64,000 nucleotides of DNA. It comes from an uncultured Collinsella sp. (lineage in GTDB: Bacteria; Actinomycetota; Coriobacteriia; Coriobacteriales; Coriobacteriaceae). This document shows positions 43,634-52,424 of the stretch, piece after piece; the first letter of the stretch is position 1; every line of letters begins with the position of its first letter. Under the pieces are notes generated by a model. It was not told the origin of the DNA, made no database searches, and was given only the letters and a program-made list of their open reading frames with translations. The DNA is taken from positions 62,001 through 126,000 of the forward strand of contig CALJMO010000047.1 of assembly GCA_937982065.1 (NCBI GenBank), written 5' to 3'. A program made the translations under genes and the position numbers.

Positions 43634-43935
43634 AAAAAAGCGCCCGTCCCTACAAGCTGGGACGAAGCGCACAAAACGGACAGTCTGTCCGTAAAAGCTC
43701 TTCGCTTAACCACCCAGCTTAGATGCCCTCGCTCGCGTCGCCGCGCGCTCGCATCCGTTACTCGGCTGGTCTGTATCGACGACCATCTCGGCGATGTCTA
43801 CTAAGACGAACCTGCGCGGCACGTCCGTTGGGACCGCAGCTCCGGGGTGATTTTCATCGGTCGCATGCACGGGTTCTCAGCGCTCCCCGCTCTCTGTAGC
43901 ATGCGGACGGCCGACTACTCGTCCCCATCAACGCT
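43634..43935 (-). promoter_or_regulatory. T-box riboswitch (Ile) controlling ileS by transcription attenuation
   Basis: Reading the minus strand: GACGAGTAGT, then CAGAGAGCGGGG and CTGAGAACCC of stem I, then GAAAATCACCCCGGAGCTG. In that last segment ATC (43849-43851), followed by A, is the specifier for Ile. The T-box core GGGTGGTTAAGCG is at 43703-43715. Its AAGCTGGG can pair with CCCAGCTT to form the antiterminator, and the competing terminator GCGC..GTCCC/GGGAC..GCGC plus TTTTTT is at 43634-43670. All parts and the downstream ileS agree. The remaining 43936-44075 stretch carries the divergent promoters; no gene is seen in it. Confidence 0.9.
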
Positions 43936-44075
43936 TATGCGGAGTATGCTAGCACGTTCCGCGCCGGCGAAAAACCCTCAACACTGGTTTTATACGTTCG
44001 AAATTTCTCGCTATTACAGCCCTTCTCTAGGAGCAAAATACCTGAAAGCACTTTATCGAACGAAAGAAGGTTGCT

Positions 44076-45164
44076 ATGCGCACGATTGGAATGAGCGACT
44101 ACACCGTTGGCGAGGATTGCTTTGACGAGCTGCCCGGCGCGCTGGCCGAGTACGGCGCGAAGAAGGTCGCGATCATCGGTGGCAAGCGAGCCCTGGCTGC
44201 GGCGCTGCCGGGCATCGAGGCGGCGCTTGAAGGTACCGACGTCGAGATTCTAGAGACGCGCGTCTATGGCACCAACAGTACGCGTGCCAATATCGCCAAG
44301 GTCGTGAACTCCCCTGCCTGCCAGGAAGCCGACGTGCTCATCGCATGCGGCGGCGGCAAGGCGCTCGACACCGTCAAGACAGCTGCCATCGAGCTCAAGA
44401 AGATCGTCTTCACCGTCCCGACGATCTGTTCTAACTGCTCCGCCGCGACCGCCATTGCCGTCGTGTACAACGACGACGGCTCGCTCGAGGGCTATTCGTA
44501 CCCCAACCGACCGGCGCACATCTTCATCAACCCCAAGATCATCGCCGAAGCTCCGGCGGAGTACTTCTGGGCCGGCGTGGGCGATGCCCTGTCTAAGCAG
44601 CCTGAGGTCGAATACGCCACGAGCGCCGGCAATTTGGAGCATACCGCCGGTCTTGGCCTGGCACTCGCCCACACCTGCTCCGAGCCGCTGTTTACTTATG
44701 GCGTCCAGGGTCTTGAGGACGTGCGCCGGAATCTGTCGAGCGAGGCCGTCAAGCAGATCGCGCTCGACATCGTGGTCAACACGGGCTACGTCTCCAACCT
44801 GACCAACCAGAACGATTACTACTACAACTCGAGCGTGGCGCACGCGTTCTACAACGCCACCTGCAGCATTCCGCGTGAGGGCACCTACCTGCACGGCGAG
44901 GTCGTGAGCCTGGGCGTGCTCGTGCTGTTTGCCTATACGGGCGACACCGAGAACCTTGAGCGCTATGCTGCCTTTAACAAGCAGATGGGGCTGCCCGTGA
45001 CGCTTGAGCAGGTCGGGCTTTCCGAGGCCGATATCCCTGCCCTGTGCGAGCACGCGCACGCCACCAACGAGTGGAAGCAGGGCAACCCGGAGCCCTTCAC
45101 CGACAAGAAGTTCGCCGCTGCCATCAAGGCCGCCAACGCCTACGGCCACACCCTCCTTGCCTAA
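44076..45164 (+). CDS. GldA-like iron-containing/glycerol dehydrogenase family protein
   Basis: A 362-residue member of the iron-dependent alcohol dehydrogenase superfamily. The N-terminal half binds NAD (KKVAIIGGKRALA, then VLIACGGGKALDTVKTAA and FTVPTICSNCSAATAIAVVYND). Metal ligands are Asp in WAGVGDALSK and His in SSVAHAFYNA and TYLHGEVVSLG. GAAGG precedes the ATG. GldA oxidises glycerol to dihydroxyacetone; other members act on different small alcohols, so the substrate is unassigned. It is transcribed divergently from ileS and followed by a hairpin and a terminator. Confidence 0.85.
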   Translation: MRTIGMSDYTVGEDCFDELPGALAEYGAKKVAIIGGKRALAAALPGIEAALEGTDVEILETRVYGTNSTRANIAKVVNSPACQEADVLIACGGGKALDTVKTAAIELKKIVFTVPTICSNCSAATAIAVVYNDDGSLEGYSYPNRPAHIFINPKIIAEAPAEYFWAGVGDALSKQPEVEYATSAGNLEHTAGLGLALAHTCSEPLFTYGVQGLEDVRRNLSSEAVKQIALDIVVNTGYVSNLTNQNDYYYNSSVAHAFYNATCSIPREGTYLHGEVVSLGVLVLFAYTGDTENLERYAAFNKQMGLPVTLEQVGLSEADIPALCEHAHATNEWKQGNPEPFTDKKFAAAIKAANAYGHTLLA

Positions 45165-45197
45165 CCTACCAAAAAGGGACAGGTTTATTTTGGCAGG
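45165..45197. repeat. Intergenic hairpin immediately after the dehydrogenase gene
   Basis: CCTACCAAAA (45165-45174) pairs with TTTTGGCAGG (45188-45197) with one mismatch around AGGGACAGGTTTA. The GGGACAGG core is shared with the hairpin at 37529. Confidence 0.65.
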
Positions 45198-45254
45198 TTT
45201 TATGTGGGCAAAAGCCATTGAACATTTGTTGAAATAGTTTACCTTGCCAGCAAA

Positions 45255-45285
45255 GGGGGCGACCATCCACTCGATGGCCGCCCCC
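45255..45285. terminator. Bidirectional terminator between dehydrogenase and DUF523 genes
   Basis: GGGGGCG-CCATC pairs with GATGG-CGCCCCC around a five-base loop, with AAA on the left and TCATTT on the right. The flanking genes converge on it. Confidence 0.75.
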
Positions 45286-45292
45286 TCATTTG

Positions 45293-45745
45293 CTATTTCA
45301 GCATGCTCGGGTCGAACTCGCTAGCCGGAATCACGCGGTACCCGTGACGCAGCAGCAGATCGACAAAAACACCATTACCCGCTGTGAGGGTGCCGCTGAA
45401 TGTTCCGTCGTAGATGCGCCCTGCACCACACGAGGGACTGCGGTCCTGCAAGACACACGCGGCGATCTCTTCCGGACCGCCCGCCTGCTCACACATATCG
45501 AGCGCACGTTGAGCGCCCAGGCGGAATTCCCGGTCAACGGACACGCCCTCGCAGGTACGAACCTCGCCGTTCACAATCTCGGACGGCTTGCGCGGCGTGG
45601 GCAGACCCCCAAAGACCTCAGGGCACACCAAGAGGACCTCGGTCCCCGTACGCTCGCAGGCCTCGACCAGCTCGCGATGGTAATTATCGAGACCGTTATA
45701 CTTGCAGCTCTCGCCCATCAAGCAGGCGCTCACCACGATCTTCAT
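45293..45745 (-). CDS. DUF523 (YbbK-like) protein
   Basis: A 150-residue cysteine-containing protein with the family motifs VVSACLMGESCKYNG, LLVCPEVFGGLPTPR and VLQDRSPSCGAG. The function of DUF523 is not established; the conserved Cys suggest a thiol or metal role. AGGAGG is in front of MKIVVSACL; two upstream in-frame Met codons overlap or precede it and are rejected. A terminator hairpin separates it from ftsH. Confidence 0.85.
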   Translation of the reverse strand: MKIVVSACLMGESCKYNGLDNYHRELVEACERTGTEVLLVCPEVFGGLPTPRKPSEIVNGEVRTCEGVSVDREFRLGAQRALDMCEQAGGPEEIAACVLQDRSPSCGAGRIYDGTFSGTLTAGNGVFVDLLLRHGYRVIPASEFDPSMLK

Positions 45746-45762
45746 GTGCATCCCTCCTAAGC

Positions 45763-45799
45763 AAAACGCCCCATTTGAGATAGGCACTCAAATGGGGCG
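45763..45799 (-). terminator. Terminator of ftsH
   Basis: A perfect 13-bp stem, CGCCCCATTTGAG with CTCAAATGGGGCG, around a 7-nt loop. On the minus strand it is followed by TTTTGC. Confidence 0.82.
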
Positions 45800-45826
45800 T
45801 CGATATTTACTGTCCCGAACGCAACG

Positions 45827-47734
45827 TTACTGTTGCTTTGGCATCAGCGGATTTTCGCGTGTGAGGAGGTTCATGAACTCCTCGCCCGTGATCGTCTCCT
45901 TCTTGTACAGATAACGAGCCAGCTCATGGAGCTTGAACTTGTTCTCCTTCAGGATCTGCAGGGCGCGATCATGCGCGTCCTCGATCAGCTTGGCGACAAT
46001 CGCGTCCACGCGCTCGGCCGTACCGGGGGCGCAGGTGAGCGACGTGTCCTGGTTGAGGTACGCGTTCTGGACGGTACCGAGCGCCATCATGCCAAACTCA
46101 TCGGACATACCAAAGCGCGTCACCATGTTACGGGCGAGTTTGGTGGCCTGCTCGATATCGTTGGCGGCGCCGGTCGTCATCTCGCCAAAGATGAGCTCCT
46201 CGGCCGCGCGGCCACCGCAGTAGACGGCGAGCTTGTCCAGGACCTCCTGGCGCGTGGTCAGGAAGCGCTCGTCCTCCTCGACCTGCATGGTGTAGCCCAG
46301 AGCGCCGCTCGTGCGCGGCACGATGGTGATCTTGGTAACCGGCGCGGAACCCTTTTGGCGGGCAGCGACGATGGCATGACCGATCTCGTGGTAGGAAACG
46401 ACCTGCTTCTCGTGGTCGGAAAGCACCGTGGACTTACGCTGCTGGCCGGCAATGACGACCTCCACCGACTCCTCGAAGTCGTCCTGGGTCGCGCGCTTGC
46501 GGCCTTCGCGAACAGCGCGCAGGGCACCCTCGTTGATGATATTGGCAAGGTCGGCGCCCGAGGCACCGGGCGTGGCGCGGGCAATCGCAGTCAGGTCGAT
46601 CGGCGGCTGCGTTTTCACGCTCTTGGCATGCAGCTCAAGAATGTTCTTACGGCCGGTCAGGTCGGGCAGTTCAACGGGGATGCGGCGGTCAAAACGACCG
46701 GGGCGCAGCAGAGCGGGATCGAGGCTGTCGGGACGGTTGGTGGCAGCGAGGACGACGATGCCTTTGTGGTTATCGAAGCCGTCCATCTCGGTCAGCAGCT
46801 GGTTGAGCGTCTGCTCGCGCTCGTCATTGCCGCTAAATCCGCCGCCGTCACGCTTTTTGCCGATGGTATCGATCTCGTCGATAAAGACGATGCACGGGGC
46901 CTTTTCCTTGGCCTGCTTAAACAGATCGCGAACCTTGGCGGCGCCACGGCCGACGAACATCTCGACAAACTCAGAACCCGAAATGCTAAAGAACGGCACG
47001 CCCGCCTCGCCGGCCACAGCCTTGGCGAGCAGGGTCTTACCGGTACCCGGAGGGCCAACAAGAAGAGCACCGCGCGGCAGCTTGGCGCCAATTTCCTCGT
47101 AGCGCTGCGGCTTCTCCAGAAAGTCGACGACCTCCTTAAGGGATTCCTTGGCCTCTTCCTGGCCTGCAACATCCTTAAAGGTCACGCCCACATCTTTGGA
47201 GGCGATAACGCGAGCGCCGGACTTACCCAGTCCGCCGCCGCCAAAGCCACCACCGCCAAAGTTCATCGACGGACCGTCTTCGCCCATGGCCTTCTTCATA
47301 CGGCGGTTGAGCCACCAGCCGATGAGGAAGAAAATCGCCATGGGAAGAATGAGGGTGAGCAGGTAGTAGGTCATCAGACCCGAGTTCTTATCGGGAACGA
47401 CCGACTCAAGCGAGGCGCCAGATTCAAGCACGCGATCGGTAAAGCCCGCATCATTCGGCACACCGGTCGTCTTGTAGGCGATGTTCTCGTCCTCGCCCTT
47501 CTTGGTGTAATAAATCGTGTAATCGTCCGTGTTGTACTCAACCTTGTCAACGCTCTTCTTATCGAGCGCTTTGACAAACGTCGAGTAATCGGTCTTCGTA
47601 ATCTGCTGCGTGTGACCGATGTTGGGGAACAGAACGGTCGAGAGCACGAGGTAGACGACGAAGGCGATGAGCACGTAGAGGATCATATTCCGTCTACGTT
47701 TGTTGTCATCCATCTCCATCTGCTTGAACTCCAT
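45827..47734 (-). CDS. ftsH: ATP-dependent zinc metalloprotease FtsH
   Basis: A 635-residue membrane AAA+ protease. Two transmembrane helices (about 17-37 and 125-145) bracket an extracytoplasmic domain. A Gly-rich linker (NFGGGGFGGGGLG), Walker A VGPPGTGKTLLAKA, Walker B CIVFIDEIDTIG, SRH arginines in ALLRPGRFDRRIPV and the zinc motif SYHEIGHAIV follow. It degrades unfolded membrane proteins and short-lived cytosolic regulators. The start is uncertain: ATG at 47734 has a poor ribosome site, and Met codons at residues 6 and 8 are alternatives. Confidence 0.95.
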   Translation of the reverse strand: MEFKQMEMDDNKRRRNMILYVLIAFVVYLVLSTVLFPNIGHTQQITKTDYSTFVKALDKKSVDKVEYNTDDYTIYYTKKGEDENIAYKTTGVPNDAGFTDRVLESGASLESVVPDKNSGLMTYYLLTLILPMAIFFLIGWWLNRRMKKAMGEDGPSMNFGGGGFGGGGLGKSGARVIASKDVGVTFKDVAGQEEAKESLKEVVDFLEKPQRYEEIGAKLPRGALLVGPPGTGKTLLAKAVAGEAGVPFFSISGSEFVEMFVGRGAAKVRDLFKQAKEKAPCIVFIDEIDTIGKKRDGGGFSGNDEREQTLNQLLTEMDGFDNHKGIVVLAATNRPDSLDPALLRPGRFDRRIPVELPDLTGRKNILELHAKSVKTQPPIDLTAIARATPGASGADLANIINEGALRAVREGRKRATQDDFEESVEVVIAGQQRKSTVLSDHEKQVVSYHEIGHAIVAARQKGSAPVTKITIVPRTSGALGYTMQVEEDERFLTTRQEVLDKLAVYCGGRAAEELIFGEMTTGAANDIEQATKLARNMVTRFGMSDEFGMMALGTVQNAYLNQDTSLTCAPGTAERVDAIVAKLIEDAHDRALQILKENKFKLHELARYLYKKETITGEEFMNLLTRENPLMPKQQ

Positions 47735-47811
47735 CTACTGTGGTTGATAATGCTAACTAGAATACCCAACCCGGACGGCGATAAACCGACGCCGGGCACG
47801 AAAGGACAGAG

Positions 47812-48297
47812 ATGGCATCACTTGAAGTCGGCAAGGTTCAGATCTATACGGGCGACGGCAAGGGCAAAACCACGGCTGCGCTGGGATTGGCGATGCGCGC
47901 CAAAGGTTATGGGCTCGACGTACTCATGCTGCAGTTTGCCAAGAAGCTGCACTGCGCCGAGCACGACGCCGCGCCGCGCCTGGGACTGCGCATTGTACAG
48001 GCCGATCGCGACACACCCGAGGCCTGCGCCGAGCAGATCATGGAGCTCGCACGCGAGCAGATATCACAGGTCGACGTTCTGATTATGGACGAACTCGGCG
48101 AAGCGATGCGCCGCGGATTCGTGACGCGCGAGGATGTGGAGGGACTGATCGCGCTGAAGCCTGCCACCACGGAGCTCGTGCTCACCGGCCGCGGGCTGCT
48201 GCCTCTCGCGGACCTCGCCGACCTAGTCACCGAAATGCGCCCCGTCAAACACTACTTCGACGAAGGCCTCCTAGCCCGTCAAGGCATCGAATACTAA
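47812..48297 (+). CDS. btuR: Cob(I)alamin adenosyltransferase (BtuR/CobO type)
   Basis: A 161-residue P-loop enzyme that converts cob(I)alamin to adenosylcobalamin. Walker A is IYTGDGKGKTTAALG, the second motif is VLMLQFAKK, Walker B is VDVLIMDELGEAM and ELVLTGRG is present. AAAGGA precedes the ATG. It is divergent from ftsH and alone among unrelated genes. It implies adenosylcobalamin use, whether corrinoids are imported or built with the CbiK at the window start. Confidence 0.88.
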   Translation: MASLEVGKVQIYTGDGKGKTTAALGLAMRAKGYGLDVLMLQFAKKLHCAEHDAAPRLGLRIVQADRDTPEACAEQIMELAREQISQVDVLIMDELGEAMRRGFVTREDVEGLIALKPATTELVLTGRGLLPLADLADLVTEMRPVKHYFDEGLLARQGIEY

Positions 48298-48310
48298 TTG
48301 ATCCAAAGGG

Positions 48311-48370
48311 GACGGAGGAAAACGGATCATCGACATCAAGACGGAGAGAAATGATCCGTTTTCCTCCGTC
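48311..48370. repeat. Perfect 20-bp-armed hairpin between btuR and MATE gene
   Basis: GACGGAGGAAAACGGATCAT (48311-48330) is exactly complementary to 48351-48370, with a 20-nt loop. A further direct copy of ACGGATCAT follows at 48375-48383, touching the stop of the MATE gene. The position between convergent genes suits a terminator, but there is no T-run and the perfection of the arms suggests a recent element or selection. Confidence 0.8.
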
Positions 48371-48382
48371 TCATACGGATCA

Positions 48383-49732
48383 TTAGGCGGTGGCGCGGCC
48401 GAGCCAGTTGCCGCTATGGTGGTAGATGGTGAACATCGTGGCGGTGATGAGCCAGGTTACAGGGTAGACCAGCAGCAGGTGCTCAAGCGACGGATCGAAC
48501 GGCATAATCGCAAACACCCAGATCACCCTGAGCACGACGGTGCCAAAAATCGTGAGCAGCATGGGCTGCAAGCTCACGCCGGCACCACGAATGGAGCCCG
48601 ACGCGTTCTCGATAATCGAGAAAATCGCGTAGAACGGCGCAATGAAATGAAGAATCGTCGTGGTATACGCCGAAATCGAAGCATCGTCGACAAACAGACG
48701 CGACAACGGACCCGAGAATACCAGCAGCACGGCAGACAGGCCGCCAATGAGCATAAACGACAGCACGAGCGACGTATGGTAGCCCTTGCGCATGCGCTCG
48801 TAGTTGCGCGCGCCAAAGTTCTGTGCCGAGAACGTGGTGATCGACACGCCAAGCGCCTCGGTAACCATCCAGACGATGCCATCCAAGCGGCCCGAAAGAC
48901 CCCACGCCGTGGTGACATCGGCACCAAACGAATTGACCGACACCTGAATCAAAACGTTGGAAATCGAATACGCAGCAGACTGAAAGCCAAGCGGCAGACC
49001 ACACGAGATCATGCTCTTGCAAATGCCAGGATCAATGCCGAGTTTGGACAGTGAAAGCCGCCACGCACCCGGTGCGTGCATCATACGAATCACGATCATC
49101 GTGGCGTTAGAGCAAATGGTCAGTGCCACCGCGATACCGCAGCCCAGAGCCTCCATATGAAGCACGGCAACGAAGATGACATCCAGCACCGCATTAACAA
49201 GGCAGCCGGAAGCGATAATCACAGCAGGCCCGCGCGTGTCGCCCACGGCGCGCAGCAGTGCCGTTCCCATATTGAGCAGCAGCGCCGCAACCATGGCGGC
49301 AAAATAGCAACGAGCATATGCCACGCCCTCGGCCAACAGTTCATGCGGCGTGTTCATAAGCACCAGCATGGGCTCAACGAACACTATGCCAAGAATCGAG
49401 AAAACGATACCGCCCACCAACGCGAGCGTCATGGCCGTATGGACCGAACGACTCAGCCGCTCATCATCGTGCTGGCCAAAATACTGACCGGTAATGACCG
49501 CGCAGCCGGCGCCAACACCAACGCAAAAGCCAATGCAGAGCTCGGTAAGCACCATCGTGGCTTGAATGCCACCCAGTGCGAGTTTGCCGCCAAACTGGCC
49601 GACGATATACGTACCGATGAGCGTGTAGGCCTGCTGAAAAAACGAACTAAAAAAGATGGGAACGCACAGCGAAAGCAGCTGCTGCCAAATAACACCCTGC
49701 GTTACATCGATAGCCGTAGATTTCTTAGCCAC
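48383..49732 (-). CDS. MATE-family multidrug/Na+ efflux transporter
   Basis: A 449-residue protein with about twelve membrane helices in two similar halves (for example GKLALGGIQATMVLTELCIGFCVGVGAG in the first and GLSGRLDGIVWMVTEALGVSITT in the second). It is of the NorM/DinF-like MATE type. GTG at 49732 is chosen because GGGGAGGG sits just before it; the longer frame begins with a TTG without a ribosome site. Substrate unknown. Confidence 0.85.
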   Translation of the reverse strand: MAKKSTAIDVTQGVIWQQLLSLCVPIFFSSFFQQAYTLIGTYIVGQFGGKLALGGIQATMVLTELCIGFCVGVGAGCAVITGQYFGQHDDERLSRSVHTAMTLALVGGIVFSILGIVFVEPMLVLMNTPHELLAEGVAYARCYFAAMVAALLLNMGTALLRAVGDTRGPAVIIASGCLVNAVLDVIFVAVLHMEALGCGIAVALTICSNATMIVIRMMHAPGAWRLSLSKLGIDPGICKSMISCGLPLGFQSAAYSISNVLIQVSVNSFGADVTTAWGLSGRLDGIVWMVTEALGVSITTFSAQNFGARNYERMRKGYHTSLVLSFMLIGGLSAVLLVFSGPLSRLFVDDASISAYTTTILHFIAPFYAIFSIIENASGSIRGAGVSLQPMLLTIFGTVVLRVIWVFAIMPFDPSLEHLLLVYPVTWLITATMFTIYHHSGNWLGRATA

Positions 49733-49857
49733 ACGCCCTCCCCAAAAGCGTACGTCAACCGACAAAACAGTAATTAAAGACCTAAGCTAATAGCAGCTTA
49801 GCACCGACCGACGTCGACCGAAACACCCCGAGTCAGAGCCCGGTGCAAACTATCTGC

Positions 49858-50772
49858 CTAGTGATACAGCCCCGGCTGGTAGTGATACTCGTTGCTCACG
49901 TGCGGGCACAGCTGCCAAAAGGCGACGGCACTCGCCGCGGCCACGTTGAGCGAATCGACCCCGTGCGCCATCGGAATGCGCACGGCTCGGTCGCAGCCCG
50001 CGATAGTCTTGGCGCCCAGGCCGGCACCCTCGGTGCCCATAAAGATCGCCAGGCGGTCAATCTCCTGCAGCACGGGATCGTCCAGCGATACGGAATCGTC
50101 CGTCAATGCCATGGCAGCACAGGAAAAACCGGCTTCGCGCAGTGCCGCCAGGCCATCGTGCGGCCACACACGAGCCTCGCTGCCAATGCGCGTCCACGGC
50201 ACCTGAAACACCGTGCCCATGCTCACGCGGGCCGAGCGACGGTACAGCGGGTCGCAGCACGTAGGGCTGACCAAAATACCGTCAACGTTCAATGCGGCCG
50301 CCGAACGGAAAATCGCGCCCACATTGGTATGGTCGACAATACCCTCGAGCACGCACACGCGCACCGGGCGCTCGCCCGCCGCCTCGACGACGCCACCCAA
50401 GAACTCATCAACCGGAATCTGCCGCGGGCGACGAAACGCCGCGAGCGCACCGCGCGTCACGTTAAAGCCCGTCAATTGCTCCATGAGCTCCATGGAGGCA
50501 ACGAACACAGGAACCGGACCTGCGCCCTCGCGCACAACCAGGCGCTCAAACAGCGGCATCATCTGATCGAGCCAGCGTTCGCCCAAAAGAAAGCTCAACG
50601 GCTGGTATCCGGCACGCACCGCGCGCTCGATAACCTTGGCACTCTCAGCGATAAAGATACCCTTTTGGGGCTCCAGCACGCAGCGAAGCTCGCGCTCGGT
50701 CAGTCGCACGTAGGCGTCGAGCCGCTCATCCGTAAGCGAATCGATTCGCAGAACCTCAACGGCATCAGTCAT
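49858..50772 (-). CDS. SpoU/TrmH-family RNA 2'-O-ribose methyltransferase
   Basis: A 304-residue SPOUT enzyme. Motif 1 is VDHTNVGAIFRSAAALNVDGI, motif 2 is LAIFMGTEGAGL and motif 3 is IPMAHGVDSLNVAAASAVAFW, forming the trefoil knot that binds SAM. The N-terminal part (about 1-120) is an RNA-binding extension like that of TsnR/RlmB relatives. The target could be 23S rRNA or tRNA and cannot be fixed here. Confidence 0.9.
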   Translation of the reverse strand: MTDAVEVLRIDSLTDERLDAYVRLTERELRCVLEPQKGIFIAESAKVIERAVRAGYQPLSFLLGERWLDQMMPLFERLVVREGAGPVPVFVASMELMEQLTGFNVTRGALAAFRRPRQIPVDEFLGGVVEAAGERPVRVCVLEGIVDHTNVGAIFRSAAALNVDGILVSPTCCDPLYRRSARVSMGTVFQVPWTRIGSEARVWPHDGLAALREAGFSCAAMALTDDSVSLDDPVLQEIDRLAIFMGTEGAGLGAKTIAGCDRAVRIPMAHGVDSLNVAAASAVAFWQLCPHVSNEYHYQPGLYH

Positions 50773-50881
50773 AGCAGCCAGCCCGCACCCTTCTTAACAG
50801 CACATCTATACCAAACGAGGCGACGCGAAGCGCCGCCCCATGCATTCAATCAACCCGATAATACCGTTCACGCTAGGCGAT

Positions 50882-51400
50882 TCACGCCTCAACGCGACGA
50901 TATGTCACGAACTCATAATCGAGACCCTCGTCACCCTCGCCCGCGGCAATCGTGGCAACCCCGCCAGCCTGCGAAACTTCCCATGCAGGATCGGCGTCCA
51001 AATTGGGAAAATACGTGTCCACGGGATGGACGCAGTGGTTATGCGTGACCTCGGCCTCCACGCAGTACGGCAAAAACTGCCGATAGACATCGCCACCACC
51101 GATCACCCAGGCAACGGGCTCATCGGCAACCGCGGCGAGCGCCTCGTCGATACTATGCACCACGTCGACGCCCTCGGGAGCAAAGCTCTCGTCGCGGGTG
51201 AGCACGATATTGCGACGGTTCTTGAGCGGACGCCCGCCGGGAAAACTCAGCAGGTTCTTGCGCCCCATAATAACCGGGCAACCTTTGGTGCACGCCACAA
51301 AATGGCGCATGTCGGCGCGATTGGACACCACCATGTCGCCCTCGCACCCAATGCCCCAGTCGTCACACACGGCGACGATAGCAGATAGCTTACACGTCAT
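50882..51400 (-). CDS. folA: Dihydrofolate reductase
   Basis: A 172-residue enzyme reducing dihydrofolate to tetrahydrofolate. Family motifs are LSAIVAVCDDWGIGCEG, CPVIMGRKNLLSFPG, RRNIVLTRD and VAWVIGGGDVYRQFLPYC. It follows thyA by 9 bp, coupling dTMP synthesis with folate recycling. MTCKLS at 51400 has AGGTGG in front. Confidence 0.93.
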   Translation of the reverse strand: MTCKLSAIVAVCDDWGIGCEGDMVVSNRADMRHFVACTKGCPVIMGRKNLLSFPGGRPLKNRRNIVLTRDESFAPEGVDVVHSIDEALAAVADEPVAWVIGGGDVYRQFLPYCVEAEVTHNHCVHPVDTYFPNLDADPAWEVSQAGGVATIAAGEGDEGLDYEFVTYRRVEA

Positions 51401-51409
51401 GAGCGCCAC

Positions 51410-52258
51410 CTACACTGCAATGGGAATGTTCTTGACCTGCGGGCCGTGCTCGTAGCCCTCGACGATCAGGTCGTCAGTCGTAAACGCGTAGAAATCGTGC
51501 ACGTCGGGATTAAGCGTTACCTTGGGCGCCGCAAACTGCGGACGTTCGATAAGTTCACGGACGATATCGACATGACGGTCGTAAATGTGGGCATCGGCAA
51601 TCACATGCAACAGCTCACCGGGAATCATATCGACCGATTGCGCGACCATCATCAGCAAGATGGCGTACTGGCACACATTCCAGTTGTTCGCGGCCAAAAT
51701 GTCCTGGCTGCGCTGGTTGAGAATCATGTTGAGCGTCGGTTTATCATCCTGCGGGCGCTGCGTCACGTTATACGTTACGCTGTAGGCGCACGGATACAGG
51801 TGCATCTCGGACAGGTCGCTAAACACATAGGTATTCGTCATAATGCGGCGGCTGTACGGCGTGTTCTTAAGGTCGTACAGAACGCGGTCCATCTGGTCGA
51901 AATCGCCCTCGGCATAATGGCTCTTCTGACCAATCTGGTACCCGTAGGCCTTGCCGATGGAGCCGGTCTCATCGGCCCACTCATCCCAAATATGGCTGTT
52001 GAGGTCATGGACGTTATTGGACTTCTTTTGATAGATCCACAAGATCTCGTCCATGGCAGATTTAAGCGCCGTGCGACGCAGCGTGAGCGCGGGGAACTCC
52101 TCGCGCAGGTCGTAACGTGCCGTAACGCCAAAGTTTTTAATGGTATAGGCAGGGGTGCCATCCTCCCACACCGGTCGGACCTTTTGCCCCTCGGTGGTGG
52201 TGCCATGGTCCAAAATATCGCGGCACATGGCTACAAACTGTTGATCAGCCTTGCTCAT
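51410..52258 (-). CDS. thyA: Thymidylate synthase (ThyA)
   Basis: A 282-residue enzyme methylating dUMP with methylene-tetrahydrofolate. The catalytic Cys is in LYPCAYSVTYNV, followed by LNQRSQDILAANNWNVCQYA and the dUMP-binding IADAHIYDRHVD. PCAY in place of the PCH found in E. coli ThyA, and the overall length, resemble the Bacillus/phage phi3T ThyA subtype. The start MSKADQQF follows AGGAGGG. It is divergent from the DUF134-NifX fusion gene. Confidence 0.92.
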   Translation of the reverse strand: MSKADQQFVAMCRDILDHGTTTEGQKVRPVWEDGTPAYTIKNFGVTARYDLREEFPALTLRRTALKSAMDEILWIYQKKSNNVHDLNSHIWDEWADETGSIGKAYGYQIGQKSHYAEGDFDQMDRVLYDLKNTPYSRRIMTNTYVFSDLSEMHLYPCAYSVTYNVTQRPQDDKPTLNMILNQRSQDILAANNWNVCQYAILLMMVAQSVDMIPGELLHVIADAHIYDRHVDIVRELIERPQFAAPKVTLNPDVHDFYAFTTDDLIVEGYEHGPQVKNIPIAV

Positions 52259-52342
52259 TGACCCTCCTGTCAGTCGCCTATAAGCGAGATTCATTGTAGC
52301 CCAGGCGCACGCGGCCCCACAGCCCAAACATAAGCCCTCACT

Positions 52343-52410
52343 TTCTGACATATGCCAGAAATTCCTTGCGCAAATCCGCACGTTGGCTATTCTATTGTTG
52401 ACATATGTCA
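52343..52410. promoter_or_regulatory. Two CATATG-centred operators and promoter of the DUF134-NifX gene
   Basis: TTCTGACATATGCCAGAA (52343-52360) is palindromic except at one symmetric pair. TGACATATGTCA (52399-52410) is a perfect palindrome. Their centres are 53 bp apart, about five helical turns. Between them lie TTGCGC (52365-52370) and TATTCT 16 bp further on, a plausible -35/-10 for the gene starting at 52425. The second operator would cover the transcription start. Autoregulation by the DUF134 domain is the simplest reading; thyA on the other side could also be affected. Confidence 0.6.
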
Positions 52411-52424
52411 GATTTGGAGAGCGT

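Noticed and set aside
43481..44125. Several short plus-strand frames upstream of the dehydrogenase
   Set aside because: They lie within the ileS start and its T-box leader and have no ribosome sites at proper spacing.
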